From DIGJ01 sp041821315 (GTDB lineage: Bacteria > Bacillota > Clostridia > Lachnospirales > Lachnospiraceae), in contig JBGUEO010000019.1 in the NCBI GenBank assembly GCA_041821315.1, positions 18,534 to 82,533 on the forward strand: a DNA stretch of 64,000 bases, read 5' to 3'. This document shows, piece after piece, positions 27,074 through 35,642 of the stretch; position 1 is the stretch's first letter; every line of letters starts with the position of its first letter. Under the pieces are notes generated by a model that was not told the origin of the DNA, ran no database searches, and was given only the letters and a program-made list of their open reading frames with translations. A program made the position numbers and the translations under genes.

Positions 27074-28315
27074 ATGTATTCATTTGAAGAAATAGAATTG
27101 TTTGATAAAGAAGTTGCGCAAGCGATGGAACAAGAATTAAATAGACAGAGGGATCATATTGAATTAATTGCGTCTGAAAATTTAGTAAGTAAAGCAGTTA
27201 TGGCAGCTATGGGTAGCCCGTTAACCAATAAATATGCAGAAGGATATCCAGGGAAACGTTACTATGGAGGATGTGAGTATGTTGACTTGGTGGAAGAATT
27301 AGCCATTAACCGTGCAATGAAGTTATTTGGCTGTACGTATGCAAATGTACAACCGCATTCTGGAGCTCAGGCGAACATGGCGGTTTATTTTGCATTGGTA
27401 AAACCTGGAGATACGGTTATGGGTATGAATCTTGCACATGGTGGACATCTGACACATGGTAGTCCAGTAAATATGTCAGGAAGCTATCATCATATTGTAC
27501 CTTATGGCGTAGATGAAAATGGATACATTGATTATACACAAGTAGAGCAGATTGCCAAAGAATGTAAACCTAAGATGATAATCGCTGGAGCAAGTGCATA
27601 TGCCAGAAAAATTGATTTTAAGAAATTTCGTGAAATCGCAGATATGGTAGGAGCGTATCTTATGGTTGATATGGCTCACATTGCAGGCCTCGTTGCGGCA
27701 GGCGAGCATGAAAGTCCAATTCCTTATGCACATGTAACGACTACTACAACACATAAGACGCTTCGTGGCCCTAGAGGTGGTATGATTTTATCGAGTAGGG
27801 AGTTTGCGGACGAGCATAAGTTGAATAAAGCAATTTTTCCTGGAATTCAAGGCGGCCCACTGATGCATGTAATTGCAGCAAAGGCAATATGCTTTAAGGA
27901 GGCTCTTGATCCAAGTTTTAAAGAATATGGTAAAAATGTTGTTTTAAATGCAAAGGCATTAGCAAATGGTCTTACAAATCGTGGTTTCCAATTGGTTTCT
28001 GGTGGTACAGATAACCATTTATTATTAGTTGACCTTCAAAATAAAGGAGTTACTGGTAAGGCTACTGAAAAACTGTTAGATGCTGCTAACATTACCTGTA
28101 ATAAAAATGCTGTTCCAAATGATCCGACTTCTCCATTTGTAACAAGTGGTATTCGTCTTGGAACACCAGCAGTAACAACAAGAGGGATGGATATAAGAGA
28201 TATGGAAGTAATTGCACAGGCGATTACTATGCTTATTGAAGATGTGGATACGAATAAGGAAAAAGCAATGGAATTGGTTCGTACACTAACGGATAGATAT
28301 CCTTTGTACAAATAA
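27074..28315 (+). CDS. glyA: serine hydroxymethyltransferase
   Basis: 413 residues; start after GAGAGGAGAT. The PLP-lysine motif TTTTHKTLRGPRGG, IELIASENLVS and GGPLMHVIAAKA are all present. It converts serine and tetrahydrofolate to glycine and methylene-tetrahydrofolate. In this position it supplies both glycine (for PurD) and, after oxidation, formyl-folate (for PurN). Last gene of the purine unit, followed by a strong terminator. Confidence 0.97.
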   Translation: MYSFEEIELFDKEVAQAMEQELNRQRDHIELIASENLVSKAVMAAMGSPLTNKYAEGYPGKRYYGGCEYVDLVEELAINRAMKLFGCTYANVQPHSGAQANMAVYFALVKPGDTVMGMNLAHGGHLTHGSPVNMSGSYHHIVPYGVDENGYIDYTQVEQIAKECKPKMIIAGASAYARKIDFKKFREIADMVGAYLMVDMAHIAGLVAAGEHESPIPYAHVTTTTTHKTLRGPRGGMILSSREFADEHKLNKAIFPGIQGGPLMHVIAAKAICFKEALDPSFKEYGKNVVLNAKALANGLTNRGFQLVSGGTDNHLLLVDLQNKGVTGKATEKLLDAANITCNKNAVPNDPTSPFVTSGIRLGTPAVTTRGMDIRDMEVIAQAITMLIEDVDTNKEKAMELVRTLTDRYPLYK

Positions 28316-28340
28316 AAGCTTGACAAAATAGCAAAGGCAA

Positions 28341-28377
28341 GGCATAATGTTAGAAGCCTAACATTATGTCTTTTTTT
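28341..28377 (+). terminator. intrinsic terminator after glyA
   Basis: 13-bp stem (28341-28353 with 28358-28370) including one G-U pair, tetraloop, then seven T residues. Confidence 0.9.
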
Positions 28378-28399
28378 GGCTTGTGAAATGAGGTAGTTT

Positions 28400-28831
28400 A
28401 TGGGAAAAACGAATACGATTGGATTTGAAGTTCGAACACTCTCAAACCTAATTAAAAGAAAAATTGATCACATGACAGCAGAAGAGGAGCCAGACATTAC
28501 TTCGATGCATGGATGGATTATTGGGTATTTATTTGATAATAAGGATATTGATATTTATCAAAGGGATATCGAAGAACATTTTACGATTCGCCGTTCGACA
28601 GTAACCAGTCTGTTACAGTTAATGGAAAAAAGAAAGCTTATTATCCGTCAATCGGTATCTGGTGATGCCAGATTGAAAAAAATTGTATTGACAAAAAAAA
28701 GTTTACTTATTCATGAGCGGATGTGTTTTCGATTGGATTGTTTTGAAGAAAGCTTGATTTCTGGGATTTCGAGCGAAGATGTAGAAATATTCAAAAAAGT
28801 TGTAGAACACATGAAACAAAATATTGAATAA
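28400..28831 (+). CDS. MarR-family transcriptional regulator
   Basis: 143 residues with a winged helix: the recognition segment IEEHFTIRRSTVTSLLQLMEK is followed by a wing (IIRQSVSGDARLKKIVLT), the typical MarR layout. Start after GAGGTAG. The next gene is a MATE exporter in the same direction, so it is the likely local regulator of that exporter, responding to a drug-like ligand. A hairpin lies between them. Confidence 0.9.
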   Translation: MGKTNTIGFEVRTLSNLIKRKIDHMTAEEEPDITSMHGWIIGYLFDNKDIDIYQRDIEEHFTIRRSTVTSLLQLMEKRKLIIRQSVSGDARLKKIVLTKKSLLIHERMCFRLDCFEESLISGISSEDVEIFKKVVEHMKQNIE

Positions 28832-28833
28832 TG

Positions 28834-28875
28834 AGGTGTTGCAAATAAGGAGAGCATAAGGTAAGTGCGACACCT
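28834..28875 (+). repeat. terminator-like inverted repeat between marR-type gene and MATE gene
   Basis: Ten-bp stem (AGGTGTTGCA, 28834-28843, with TGCGACACCT, 28866-28875) with one G-U pair and a 22-base loop, followed by an A/T-rich run. Shares its TGTTGCA/TGCGACA arms with terminators after secDF and groEL. May end part of the regulator transcript. Confidence 0.5.
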
Positions 28876-28942
28876 AAAATTTTACATAAATTGTTAGCTT
28901 ACTTACAGTTTGAGAACTAACAAAAGACTAGGAGGATATTAT

Positions 28943-30292
28943 ATGAATCAAAACATTGAATTATTTGAAAAAGCACCTGTACCGAAAGCGGTAGCGACAA
29001 TGGCAATTCCAACAGTTATTAGTATGTTGGTTGTTGTTATCTATAATATGGCAGATACCTTTTTTATCGGTCAAACAAATGATGCTATGCAAGTTGCTGC
29101 AGTATCGTTGGCAACTCCCGTATTTTTAATTTTTATGGCACTAGGGAATCTATTTGGTATTGGTGGAAGTGCTGCAATATCTAGGGCACTTGGCGAGAAG
29201 AATGAAGCGAGAGCAAAATGGATATCAGCCTTTTGTTGTTATGCGGTTTTTGGCACAGGAATTTTTATGTGTTTTCTTTTTCAAATCGGGATGGGAAATA
29301 TTCTTAGCTTAATTGGTGCAAGTGAGAATACAATTGGCTACGCCAGACAATATCTTACCTGTATTGCATTTGGTGGACCATTTATTATGTTTAGTACAGC
29401 TTTTTCTAGTATTGTAAGAGCTGAGGGATCTGCGAAAGAAGCAATGATTGGAAATATGATTGGGACGTTAATCAATATTATCTTAGATCCTATTATGATT
29501 TTAGGTTTTCATTGGGGTGTATTTGGAGCCGCAATTGCAACTGTAATAGGAAATATAGCTGCAACAGGGTATTATATTTTATATTTTAAAAAACAAAAGA
29601 CTATCTTGTCGATTCGTCCTACGCAGTTTCATATAAAAGATAAAGTTGCTTTTAGTGTATTGTCAATTGGATTACCAGCATCGTTAAATAATATTTTAAT
29701 GAGTTTAGCGAATATTATACTAAATAAAGTACTAATTCAATATGGGGATGTGCCAGTCGCTGCAATGGGTGTTGCAATGAAAGCTAATATGCTAGTTGTA
29801 TTGCTTCAAATTGGACTTTGTATGGGAATTCAACCATTAATTGGCTATAACTATGGTGCTCGAAATATAGTGCGATTAAAAAAAGTATTTACCTTTACTG
29901 GAATATGTGCGGTCATTATGGGAACATTCTTAACATTAGTTATGGTTCTTGCGAAGGGAAGTATCATTCGTGCATTTATTGATGATACAGAGGTTGTTAC
30001 ATATGGAATGAAGATGCTAACGGCACTTATGTTATCGGGACCGGTTATTGGAATTATGTTTTTGTGTATCAATACTTTGCAAGCAATGGGAAAAGCACTA
30101 CCTTCTTTAGTTTTGACCGTTTGCAGACAGGGACTTGTGTTTGTACCGCTTTTGTTGATATTAAATGTATTTTTTGGATTAGATGGAATTATATATGCAC
30201 AGGCGGTCGCTGATTTTATTTCTATAATACTATCGGTTATACTGTGTGTAAATATATTGAAGAAGTTTGAAAAAGAAATAGAGGCGCATTAA
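28943..30292 (+). CDS. MATE-family multidrug/cation antiporter
   Basis: 449 residues from the ATG at 28943 after AGGAGG. Twelve hydrophobic helices in two related halves; MATE features include MADTFFIGQ in helix 1, GGSAAISRALGEKN, and in the second half GIQPLIGYNYGAR. It exports organic cations or drugs with Na+ or H+. Downstream of a MarR regulator; substrate not predictable. Confidence 0.93.
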   Translation: MNQNIELFEKAPVPKAVATMAIPTVISMLVVVIYNMADTFFIGQTNDAMQVAAVSLATPVFLIFMALGNLFGIGGSAAISRALGEKNEARAKWISAFCCYAVFGTGIFMCFLFQIGMGNILSLIGASENTIGYARQYLTCIAFGGPFIMFSTAFSSIVRAEGSAKEAMIGNMIGTLINIILDPIMILGFHWGVFGAAIATVIGNIAATGYYILYFKKQKTILSIRPTQFHIKDKVAFSVLSIGLPASLNNILMSLANIILNKVLIQYGDVPVAAMGVAMKANMLVVLLQIGLCMGIQPLIGYNYGARNIVRLKKVFTFTGICAVIMGTFLTLVMVLAKGSIIRAFIDDTEVVTYGMKMLTALMLSGPVIGIMFLCINTLQAMGKALPSLVLTVCRQGLVFVPLLLILNVFFGLDGIIYAQAVADFISIILSVILCVNILKKFEKEIEAH

Positions 30293-30324
30293 GGTTGGCT
30301 TGTTGGAAGAAATAGCGATATGGA

Positions 30325-30385
30325 AAAGGGAGCAATTATAAATGAAACTCAAAAGAGTTTATTTTATAATTGCTCCCTTTTTTTG
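30325..30385. terminator. strong bidirectional terminator after the MATE gene
   Basis: Perfect 18-bp stem (30325-30342 with 30363-30380) whose loop holds a second 6-bp stem (30345-30350 with 30355-30360). T run on the plus strand and A run on the other side; it can also end the leftward DUF1292 transcript. Confidence 0.9.
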
Positions 30386-30417
30386 TAGATAAAATTTATC
30401 TATCATGTAAGCAAATT

Positions 30418-30753
30418 TTATTCTTCACCAAATACTTCGTCAAATTCAAGAGAATCCAAATAGGCATCAAATGCTTCGGAAGCTTTTTCATATTCTTCAT
30501 CATCTTCAATGTTAATAAGTTCGATATCTTCCTCGCCTTTTACAATCATACGATATAGATATACCGTTCCTTCTTCCTCATCTTCCTCTTCTTCTAAAGG
30601 AAGCAAAGCTATATATTGGTTGTCTTCAACTTCTAAAGTAGTCAGTACTAGGCATTCCAATTCGCTGTCATCATCTAATGTTAATGTTACGGTGTCACGC
30701 TCTTCTTCATTTTGCCCCATAGCCCAACTATCTTCAAATTTATCTTTGCTCAT
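30418..30753 (-). CDS. DUF1292-like acidic protein
   Basis: 111 residues, very acidic, soluble. The central pattern (TVTLTLDDDSELECLVL, IALLPLEEEE, VYLYRM) is that of DUF1292, a small cytosolic family common in Firmicutes with no known reaction. Longer at the C-terminus than the minimal family. Start after AGAGAGG on the minus strand. Single gene, divergent from groESL; the shared gap holds the groE control region. Confidence 0.85.
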   Translation of the reverse strand: MSKDKFEDSWAMGQNEEERDTVTLTLDDDSELECLVLTTLEVEDNQYIALLPLEEEEDEEEGTVYLYRMIVKGEEDIELINIEDDEEYEKASEAFDAYLDSLEFDEVFGEE

Positions 30754-30912
30754 AATAACCTCTCTTTTTTTAATATACTTTTATTTATATAGTATGAATG
30801 TAACAGAAATTGTTATAAAAAGCAAGAAAAACGTTGATAATATAGGAGATGTGAATGCTAAAAAAAAGAAAAAATGAGAAAACAAGAGATAAAAAGAGAA
30901 TATTAATGATTA

Positions 30913-30985
30913 TTAAGCATATACCGAAAATATATGCAATCATGTGATTTGCTTTTATAAAGCAAATTCACTAATATATGCTTAA
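30913..30985. repeat. nested inverted repeats over the groESL promoter
   Basis: Perfect 11-bp inverted repeat (TTAAGCATATA, 30913-30923, with 30975-30985) enclosing a second perfect 9-bp hairpin (ATTTGCTTT, 30947-30955, with 30959-30967). The inner one covers the -35 element and the outer one the -10 element of groESL. Confidence 0.7.
30949..30977 (+). promoter_or_regulatory. sigma-A promoter for groESL
   Basis: -35 TTGCTT (30949-30954), 17-base spacer, -10 TAATAT (30972-30977). Predicted transcription start is a few bases before the CIRCE element. Confidence 0.7.
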
Positions 30986-30988
30986 CGC

Positions 30989-31015
30989 TTAGCACTCGAT
31001 AAATAAGAGTGCTAA
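30989..31015. promoter_or_regulatory. CIRCE element (HrcA operator)
   Basis: TTAGCACTC, nine bases, GAGTGCTAA: an exact match to the CIRCE consensus. HrcA bound here blocks groESL until heat shock. hrcA itself is not in the window. Confidence 0.97.
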
Positions 31016-31052
31016 TAATAAAAAAATAAAATTTTATAAGGAGGAAAATAGA

Positions 31053-31340
31053 ATGAAATTAGTACCATTAGGAGACAAAGTTGTATTAAAACAATTAGAG
31101 GCAGAAGAAACGACTAAATCTGGGATTGTATTACCAGGTCAGGCACAAGAAAAACCACAGCAAGCAGAAGTAGTTGCAGTGGGACCAGGTGGCATAGTGG
31201 ATGGAAAAGAAGTAACTATGCAGGTAAAAGAAGGAGATAAAGTTATCTATTCAAAATATGCAGGGACAGAAGTGAAATTGGATGGAGAAGATTTTATTGT
31301 TGTAAAGCAAAATGATATTGTAGCAATTGTAACAGACTAA
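31053..31340 (+). CDS. groES: co-chaperonin GroES
   Basis: 95 residues, full length. MKLVPLGDKVVLK at the start and the mobile loop ETTKSGIVLP are clear. Forms the heptameric lid of GroEL. Start after AAGGAGG. Controlled by CIRCE and cotranscribed with groEL 70 bases downstream. Confidence 0.98.
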   Translation: MKLVPLGDKVVLKQLEAEETTKSGIVLPGQAQEKPQQAEVVAVGPGGIVDGKEVTMQVKEGDKVIYSKYAGTEVKLDGEDFIVVKQNDIVAIVTD

Positions 31341-31410
31341 GGCAAGGGCGTTTATCATTTTTTGCATACTTATTTAAAAATAAAAATATATTTTGTAGGA
31401 GGAATTGGTC

Positions 31411-33033
31411 ATGGCTAAAGAAATTAAATACGGCGCAGAGGCAAGAACTGCACTGGAAACTGGAGTAAATAAATTAGCAGATACAGTAAAGGTAACATTG
31501 GGACCTAAAGGAAGAAACGTAGTGTTAGACAAATCCTTTGGAGCTCCACTTATCACAAACGATGGTGTTACAATTGCAAAAGAAATTGAATTAGAAGATG
31601 CATTTGAAAATATGGGCGCACAGTTAGTGAAAGAAGTTGCTACAAAGACAAATGATGTTGCCGGTGATGGAACAACAACAGCTACTGTATTAGCACAAGC
31701 TATGATTTTTGAGGGAATGAAGAATCTAGCAGCGGGTGCAAATCCAATTATTTTAAGAAAAGGTATGAAAAAAGCAACAGAATGCGCAGTAGAAGCAATT
31801 GCCAATATGAGTGCTAAGATTACTGGAAAAGAACAAATTGCAAAAGTTGCAGCAATTTCTGCTGGTGATGATGCAGTTGGTGAAATGGTTGCAGATGCAA
31901 TGGAAAAAGTATCAAATGATGGGGTTATCACAATTGAAGAATCCAAGACAATGATGACGGAACTTGATTTAGTAGAAGGTATGCAGTTTGATCGTGGATA
32001 TGTATCTGCATATATGGCAACAGACATGGACAAAATGGAAGCTAATATAGAAGATCCTTATATTTTAATCACAGATAAAAAGATTTCTAACATTCAAGAA
32101 ATTCTTCCACTATTAGAGCAAGTAGTACAATCAGGGGCTAAATTATTAATTATTGCAGAAGATGTAGAAGGCGAAGCATTATCTACATTAGTTATCAATA
32201 AGCTTCGTGGTACATTCAATGTAGTAGCAGTTAAGGCTCCAGGTTATGGAGATAGAAGAAAGGCAATGCTTGAAGATATTGCAATTTTGACTGGTGGTCA
32301 GGTGATTTCTGAAGAACTTGGTTTGGATTTAAAAGAAACTACTTTGGAACAATGTGGTCGTGCAAAATCAGTAAAAGTACAAAAAGAAAACACAATCATA
32401 GTAGATGGTGAAGGCGATAAAGAAAAAATTACAGCTAGAATTGCTCAAATCAGAAACCAAATTGAAGAGACAACATCTGATTTCGATCGTGAAAAATTGC
32501 AAGAGAGACTTGCAAAGCTTGCAGGTGGAGTAGCAGTAATTCGTGTAGGAGCAGCCACAGAAACTGAAATGCAAGAGAGTAAACTTCGTATGGAAGATGC
32601 CCTTGCAGCCACAAGAGCAGCCGTAGAAGAAGGAATTATTGCAGGTGGTGGTTCTGCATACATTCACGCATCCAAAAAAGTAGCAGATTTAGTATTGACG
32701 ATGGAAGGCGATGAAAAAACAGGAGCAGCCATTATTTTAAAAGCTTTGGAATATCCATTGTTTATCATTGCAGCTAATGCAGGACTTGAAGGATCGGTTA
32801 TTGTAAGTAAAGTGAAAGAGGCAAAGCCAGGTACTGGATTTGATGCATTGCGTGAAGAGTATGTTGATATGGTAGCTGCTGGAATTCTTGATCCTGCAAA
32901 GGTTACAAGAAGTGCACTTCAAAATGCTACAAGTGTAGCATCGACCTTATTAACAACAGAATCCGTTGTTGCAAATATCAAAGAAGATGCACCAGCAATG
33001 CCAGCAGGTGCACCTGGAATGGGCATGATGTAA
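31411..33033 (+). CDS. groEL: chaperonin GroEL
   Basis: 540 residues from the ATG at 31411 after TAGGAGG; an in-frame TTG two codons upstream is rejected. Typical motifs: VTLGPKGRNVVLDK, NDGVTIAKEIEL, VAGDGTTTATVLAQ, and the flexible C-terminal PGMGMM tail. ATP-driven folding cage with GroES. No broken or missing regions. The opposite strand has a long open frame that only reflects codon bias. Confidence 0.98.
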   Translation: MAKEIKYGAEARTALETGVNKLADTVKVTLGPKGRNVVLDKSFGAPLITNDGVTIAKEIELEDAFENMGAQLVKEVATKTNDVAGDGTTTATVLAQAMIFEGMKNLAAGANPIILRKGMKKATECAVEAIANMSAKITGKEQIAKVAAISAGDDAVGEMVADAMEKVSNDGVITIEESKTMMTELDLVEGMQFDRGYVSAYMATDMDKMEANIEDPYILITDKKISNIQEILPLLEQVVQSGAKLLIIAEDVEGEALSTLVINKLRGTFNVVAVKAPGYGDRRKAMLEDIAILTGGQVISEELGLDLKETTLEQCGRAKSVKVQKENTIIVDGEGDKEKITARIAQIRNQIEETTSDFDREKLQERLAKLAGGVAVIRVGAATETEMQESKLRMEDALAATRAAVEEGIIAGGGSAYIHASKKVADLVLTMEGDEKTGAAIILKALEYPLFIIAANAGLEGSVIVSKVKEAKPGTGFDALREEYVDMVAAGILDPAKVTRSALQNATSVASTLLTTESVVANIKEDAPAMPAGAPGMGMM

Positions 33034-33059
33034 TTCCTATGTAAAACTATGAGTCACTC

Positions 33060-33112
33060 AGAGGGCTGTCGTACTAGCTGATTAATATAAGCAAGTGCGA
33101 CAACCCTCTTAT
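33060..33112 (+). terminator. terminator-like hairpin after groEL
   Basis: 15-base arms (33060-33074 with 33095-33109), 13 Watson-Crick pairs plus one mismatch and one G-U, then a T-rich end. Arms contain TGTCGTAC/GTGCGACA, shared with other terminators here. Confidence 0.65.
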
Positions 33113-33246
33113 TTAGTAAAGAAACATTTAGTAGGAAAATCGTTTTTTGTATTATGAATAAAACGTATTTACGTCCAATTTACACTTGTACTTTGGGATA
33201 AAATATGTAAAAATAGAAAATATAGGAAGTTGGTGAAAACAACAAA

Positions 33247-34266
33247 ATGAGTGCAGGGGAACAAAAAAAAAGGGATGTATCAATTAAAGATATTGCAGAT
33301 ATGGCGTCTGTATCCGTAGCTACCGTATCCCGCGTAATCAATCAAAACGGAAGATATTCGGTTGAAACAGAAGCCAGAGTGCGAAGGATTATGAAGGAAT
33401 ATGATTACAAGCCGAATTTAGTGGCTCGAGGATTAAGAATGAAAAAGGTAGATACCATTGGGGTCATTATACCAGATATTACCAATGAGTTTTTCTCAAA
33501 AATAGCGCTAGAATTACAAATGGGACTTTTTAAACAGGGATTCGCCGCGATGATCTGTAATACGAACGAAGATGGTTTTATAGAAAATCAATATATTCAA
33601 ATGTTGAATGCGCAACAGGTTAGTGGAGTTATCTACATTTCGGGTAACTACGATGAAAAAAGGGAACAACTAAATATTCCAACTGTATATATTGACAGAA
33701 GGCCGAAAGATAAACAAACAAAATCCAAGACGGTTATAATTGAGAGCAATAACATGCAAGGGGGATATCTTGCAACAAGGTGTTTGTGTGATAGCAATGC
33801 AAAAAGAATTGCATGCATATCATTGGATTCGAGGGTGTCAACTCATGAAGAGCGTGTGAATGGGTGTAAGAAGGCATTGAAAGAAGTTGGGCTTTTTTTT
33901 ACGGAACAAGATTTTGTTACGGTACAAAAAAATACAATGACAGAGGGATATCAAGCGTTACAAAGATTATTACTAAATGATCAGGAAATAGATGGAATCT
34001 TTTGCACTTCAGACATTCTTGCAGCAGGTGCATTAAAGTATTTGGAGGAAGCAGAAATTGAAATACCATCTCAAATGCGACTGGTAGGATATGATGATAC
34101 CACACTTTCTCAGTCCACAAAGTTACCGATTACTACGATTCGACAGCCAATAGCAGAAATGGGGAAATTAGCAGTGGAAAATATTTTAGCTATGGTATCG
34201 CATGAAAAAATTGAAAAAAAAGAATATATCCTTCCAGTTGTGCTAGTAAAGAGATGTACTACCTAA
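33247..34266 (+). CDS. LacI-family regulator of the allose-type operon
   Basis: 339 residues. N-terminal LacI helix-turn-helix (VSIKDIADMASVSVATVSRVIN) and hinge, then a periplasmic-binding-protein-like ligand domain with DIPNEFFSKI-type and GYDDTTLSQ motifs. The operator-like palindromes with a central CG just downstream are of the kind this family binds. The product should repress the sugar genes until a sugar or sugar phosphate binds, matching the place of AlsR functionally though AlsR of E. coli is of another family. Ribosome site is weak. Confidence 0.88.
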   Translation: MSAGEQKKRDVSIKDIADMASVSVATVSRVINQNGRYSVETEARVRRIMKEYDYKPNLVARGLRMKKVDTIGVIIPDITNEFFSKIALELQMGLFKQGFAAMICNTNEDGFIENQYIQMLNAQQVSGVIYISGNYDEKREQLNIPTVYIDRRPKDKQTKSKTVIIESNNMQGGYLATRCLCDSNAKRIACISLDSRVSTHEERVNGCKKALKEVGLFFTEQDFVTVQKNTMTEGYQALQRLLLNDQEIDGIFCTSDILAAGALKYLEEAEIEIPSQMRLVGYDDTTLSQSTKLPITTIRQPIAEMGKLAVENILAMVSHEKIEKKEYILPVVLVKRCTT

Positions 34267-34347
34267 GGTAATAAATATAATCTTGTGTAATAGTAACAAA
34301 AACACCCCAATTGAATTCATCAAATTATACAAAAATATAAAAATGGA

Positions 34348-34376
34348 TTGACTTGTTTGAAAAAAAGAAGTAATAT
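34348..34376 (+). promoter_or_regulatory. promoter of the allose-type transport operon
   Basis: -35 TTGACT (34348-34353), 17-base spacer, -10 TAATAT (34371-34376). The first operator begins about 12 bases downstream, over the expected start point. Confidence 0.65.
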
Positions 34377-34388
34377 AATATCACGAGA

Positions 34389-34406
34389 TGGGTAAACGAT
34401 TACTCA
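34389..34406. promoter_or_regulatory. LacI-type operator O1
   Basis: TGGGTAAACGATTACTCA, an imperfect palindrome around a central CG, at the predicted transcription start. Differs at one base from O2. Confidence 0.7.
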
Positions 34407-34449
34407 ACAAACAAAAGAATGAGATAGTTCATAGGTTGTTTGTTGAGTA
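34401..34449 (+). repeat. leader stem overlapping O1
   Basis: Perfect 14-bp inverted repeat (34401-34414 with 34436-34449) with a 21-base loop at the very 5' end of the predicted mRNA. Its left arm starts inside operator O1. Confidence 0.7.
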
Positions 34450-34479
34450 GGAGATATCTAAATCGTAATAGAGAATAAC

Positions 34480-34497
34480 TGAGTAAACGATTACTCA
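34480..34497. promoter_or_regulatory. LacI-type operator O2
   Basis: TGAGTAAACGATTACTCA, arms TGAGTAA/TTACTCA, 91 bases after O1. Two sites allow repression by looping or roadblock. Confidence 0.7.
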
Positions 34498-34548
34498 AAT
34501 ACTCTTCAACCGTAAAAACTATATAATTTTTTTCTAGGAGGATGAAAA

Positions 34549-35562
34549 ATGAAAAAAAGAGCATTGGCAGTATTATTAACAGTAACAATGGCAGCAACAC
34601 TTCTTGTTGGATGTGGTAATTCAGGAAAGACTACTACAACAGAGGACAAAACAAAAACTCAAGATGAAACCACACAAGAGGAAACAGCGTCTACAGGGAC
34701 AGAGAAATATGGTATTGTAATTAAAGTATTAAGTTCTGAATTTTGGCAGTCTATGAAATATGGTATTGAAGAAAAGGCAAAAGAACTTGGTGTTGAAGTA
34801 GAAGTGCTTGCAGCTAACTCTGAAGATGATGTAGAAGGACAGGTTACTGTATTTGAAACAATGATTCAGTCTGGAGAATACAATGCATTTGCTGTAGCAC
34901 CGCTTTCGGATTCGAACTTAGTTAATACAGTTGCTGAAGCAAATAAAGAAGGATATTTAGTAGCTAACATCGACGAGCAGGTTAATCCAGATACATTAGT
35001 TGCACAGGGCGGTTCACTTGTTTGTTTCGTAACAACAGATAATAAAGTAGTTGGACAAACAGCTGGCGAATATATCGTATCATTATTAACAAGTGGCGAT
35101 GATGTGGCAATCATCGAAGGTAAAGCTGGAGCGGTTTCAGGAGAAGATAGAAAAGAAGGCTGTAAAAGTGCATTTGAAGCAGCTGGACTGAATATTGTAG
35201 ATAGCCAGCCAGCTGACTGGGATAAGACAAAAGCTTATGACTTAGCTACTAACTTAATCAGTAAAAATGAAAACTTAAAAGCTATCTACTGCTGCAATGA
35301 TACAATGGCTATGGGCGCTCAGGAAGCGGTAGAAAATTCAGGGAAAGATATCATAGTAGTTGGTACAGATGGAAATAGTGATGCAATTGAATCTGTAAAA
35401 GCAGGTAAATTAGCTGCAACTATCGCGCAGGATCCAGCAACAGTTGGAGGTCGAGCATTAGAACTTCTTGTTGAAGCTTATCGTGCTGGCGACAAACCAG
35501 GAGATAAAGAAAAAGTGGATGAAAGAATTGATCCAATCCTTGTTACAAAAGACCAGAATTAG
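34549..35562 (+). CDS. alsB: sugar-binding lipoprotein of the allose-type ABC importer
   Basis: 337 residues with a lipoprotein signal (lipobox LLVGC, Cys at about 22), a Thr/Glu-rich linker to about residue 53, and a RbsB-type two-lobed binding fold: YGIVIKVLSSEFWQSMKYG, then IDEQVNP, NDTMAMGAQEAV and VVGTDGNSDAI. It should capture a pyranose outside the membrane. The symbol is by analogy: the surrounding genes match the E. coli als set. Start after CTAGGAGG. Confidence 0.85.
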   Translation: MKKRALAVLLTVTMAATLLVGCGNSGKTTTTEDKTKTQDETTQEETASTGTEKYGIVIKVLSSEFWQSMKYGIEEKAKELGVEVEVLAANSEDDVEGQVTVFETMIQSGEYNAFAVAPLSDSNLVNTVAEANKEGYLVANIDEQVNPDTLVAQGGSLVCFVTTDNKVVGQTAGEYIVSLLTSGDDVAIIEGKAGAVSGEDRKEGCKSAFEAAGLNIVDSQPADWDKTKAYDLATNLISKNENLKAIYCCNDTMAMGAQEAVENSGKDIIVVGTDGNSDAIESVKAGKLAATIAQDPATVGGRALELLVEAYRAGDKPGDKEKVDERIDPILVTKDQN

Positions 35563-35579
35563 TAGTTTATTATAAAACA

Positions 35580-35606
35580 ATGGGGCCAAGGCTCACTTGG
35601 CCTCAT
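35580..35606 (+). repeat. intercistronic stem-loop between binding protein and ATPase genes
   Basis: 11-bp GC-rich stem (35580-35590 with 35596-35606), five-base loop, followed by A residues rather than T, so it is probably not a terminator. Such hairpins protect binding-protein mRNA and give it a higher level than the rest. Confidence 0.7.
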
Positions 35607-35642
35607 AAAAAAAGCAAATAATCAGTAGTCGTAAAGGAAAAG

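Noticed and set aside
31374..32033. 219-codon open frame opposite groEL
   Set aside because: It lies wholly antisense to a highly conserved gene and has no ribosome site or family features; a codon-bias shadow.
33163..33174. ACGTA/TACGT dyad upstream of the LacI-type gene as an autoregulatory operator
   Set aside because: It does not match O1/O2 and is too short to call.
34389..34497. Operators read as catabolite-repression (cre) sites
   Set aside because: They resemble cre because all LacI-family sites do; the two copies next to a local LacI-type gene fit that regulator better, though CcpA binding cannot be excluded.
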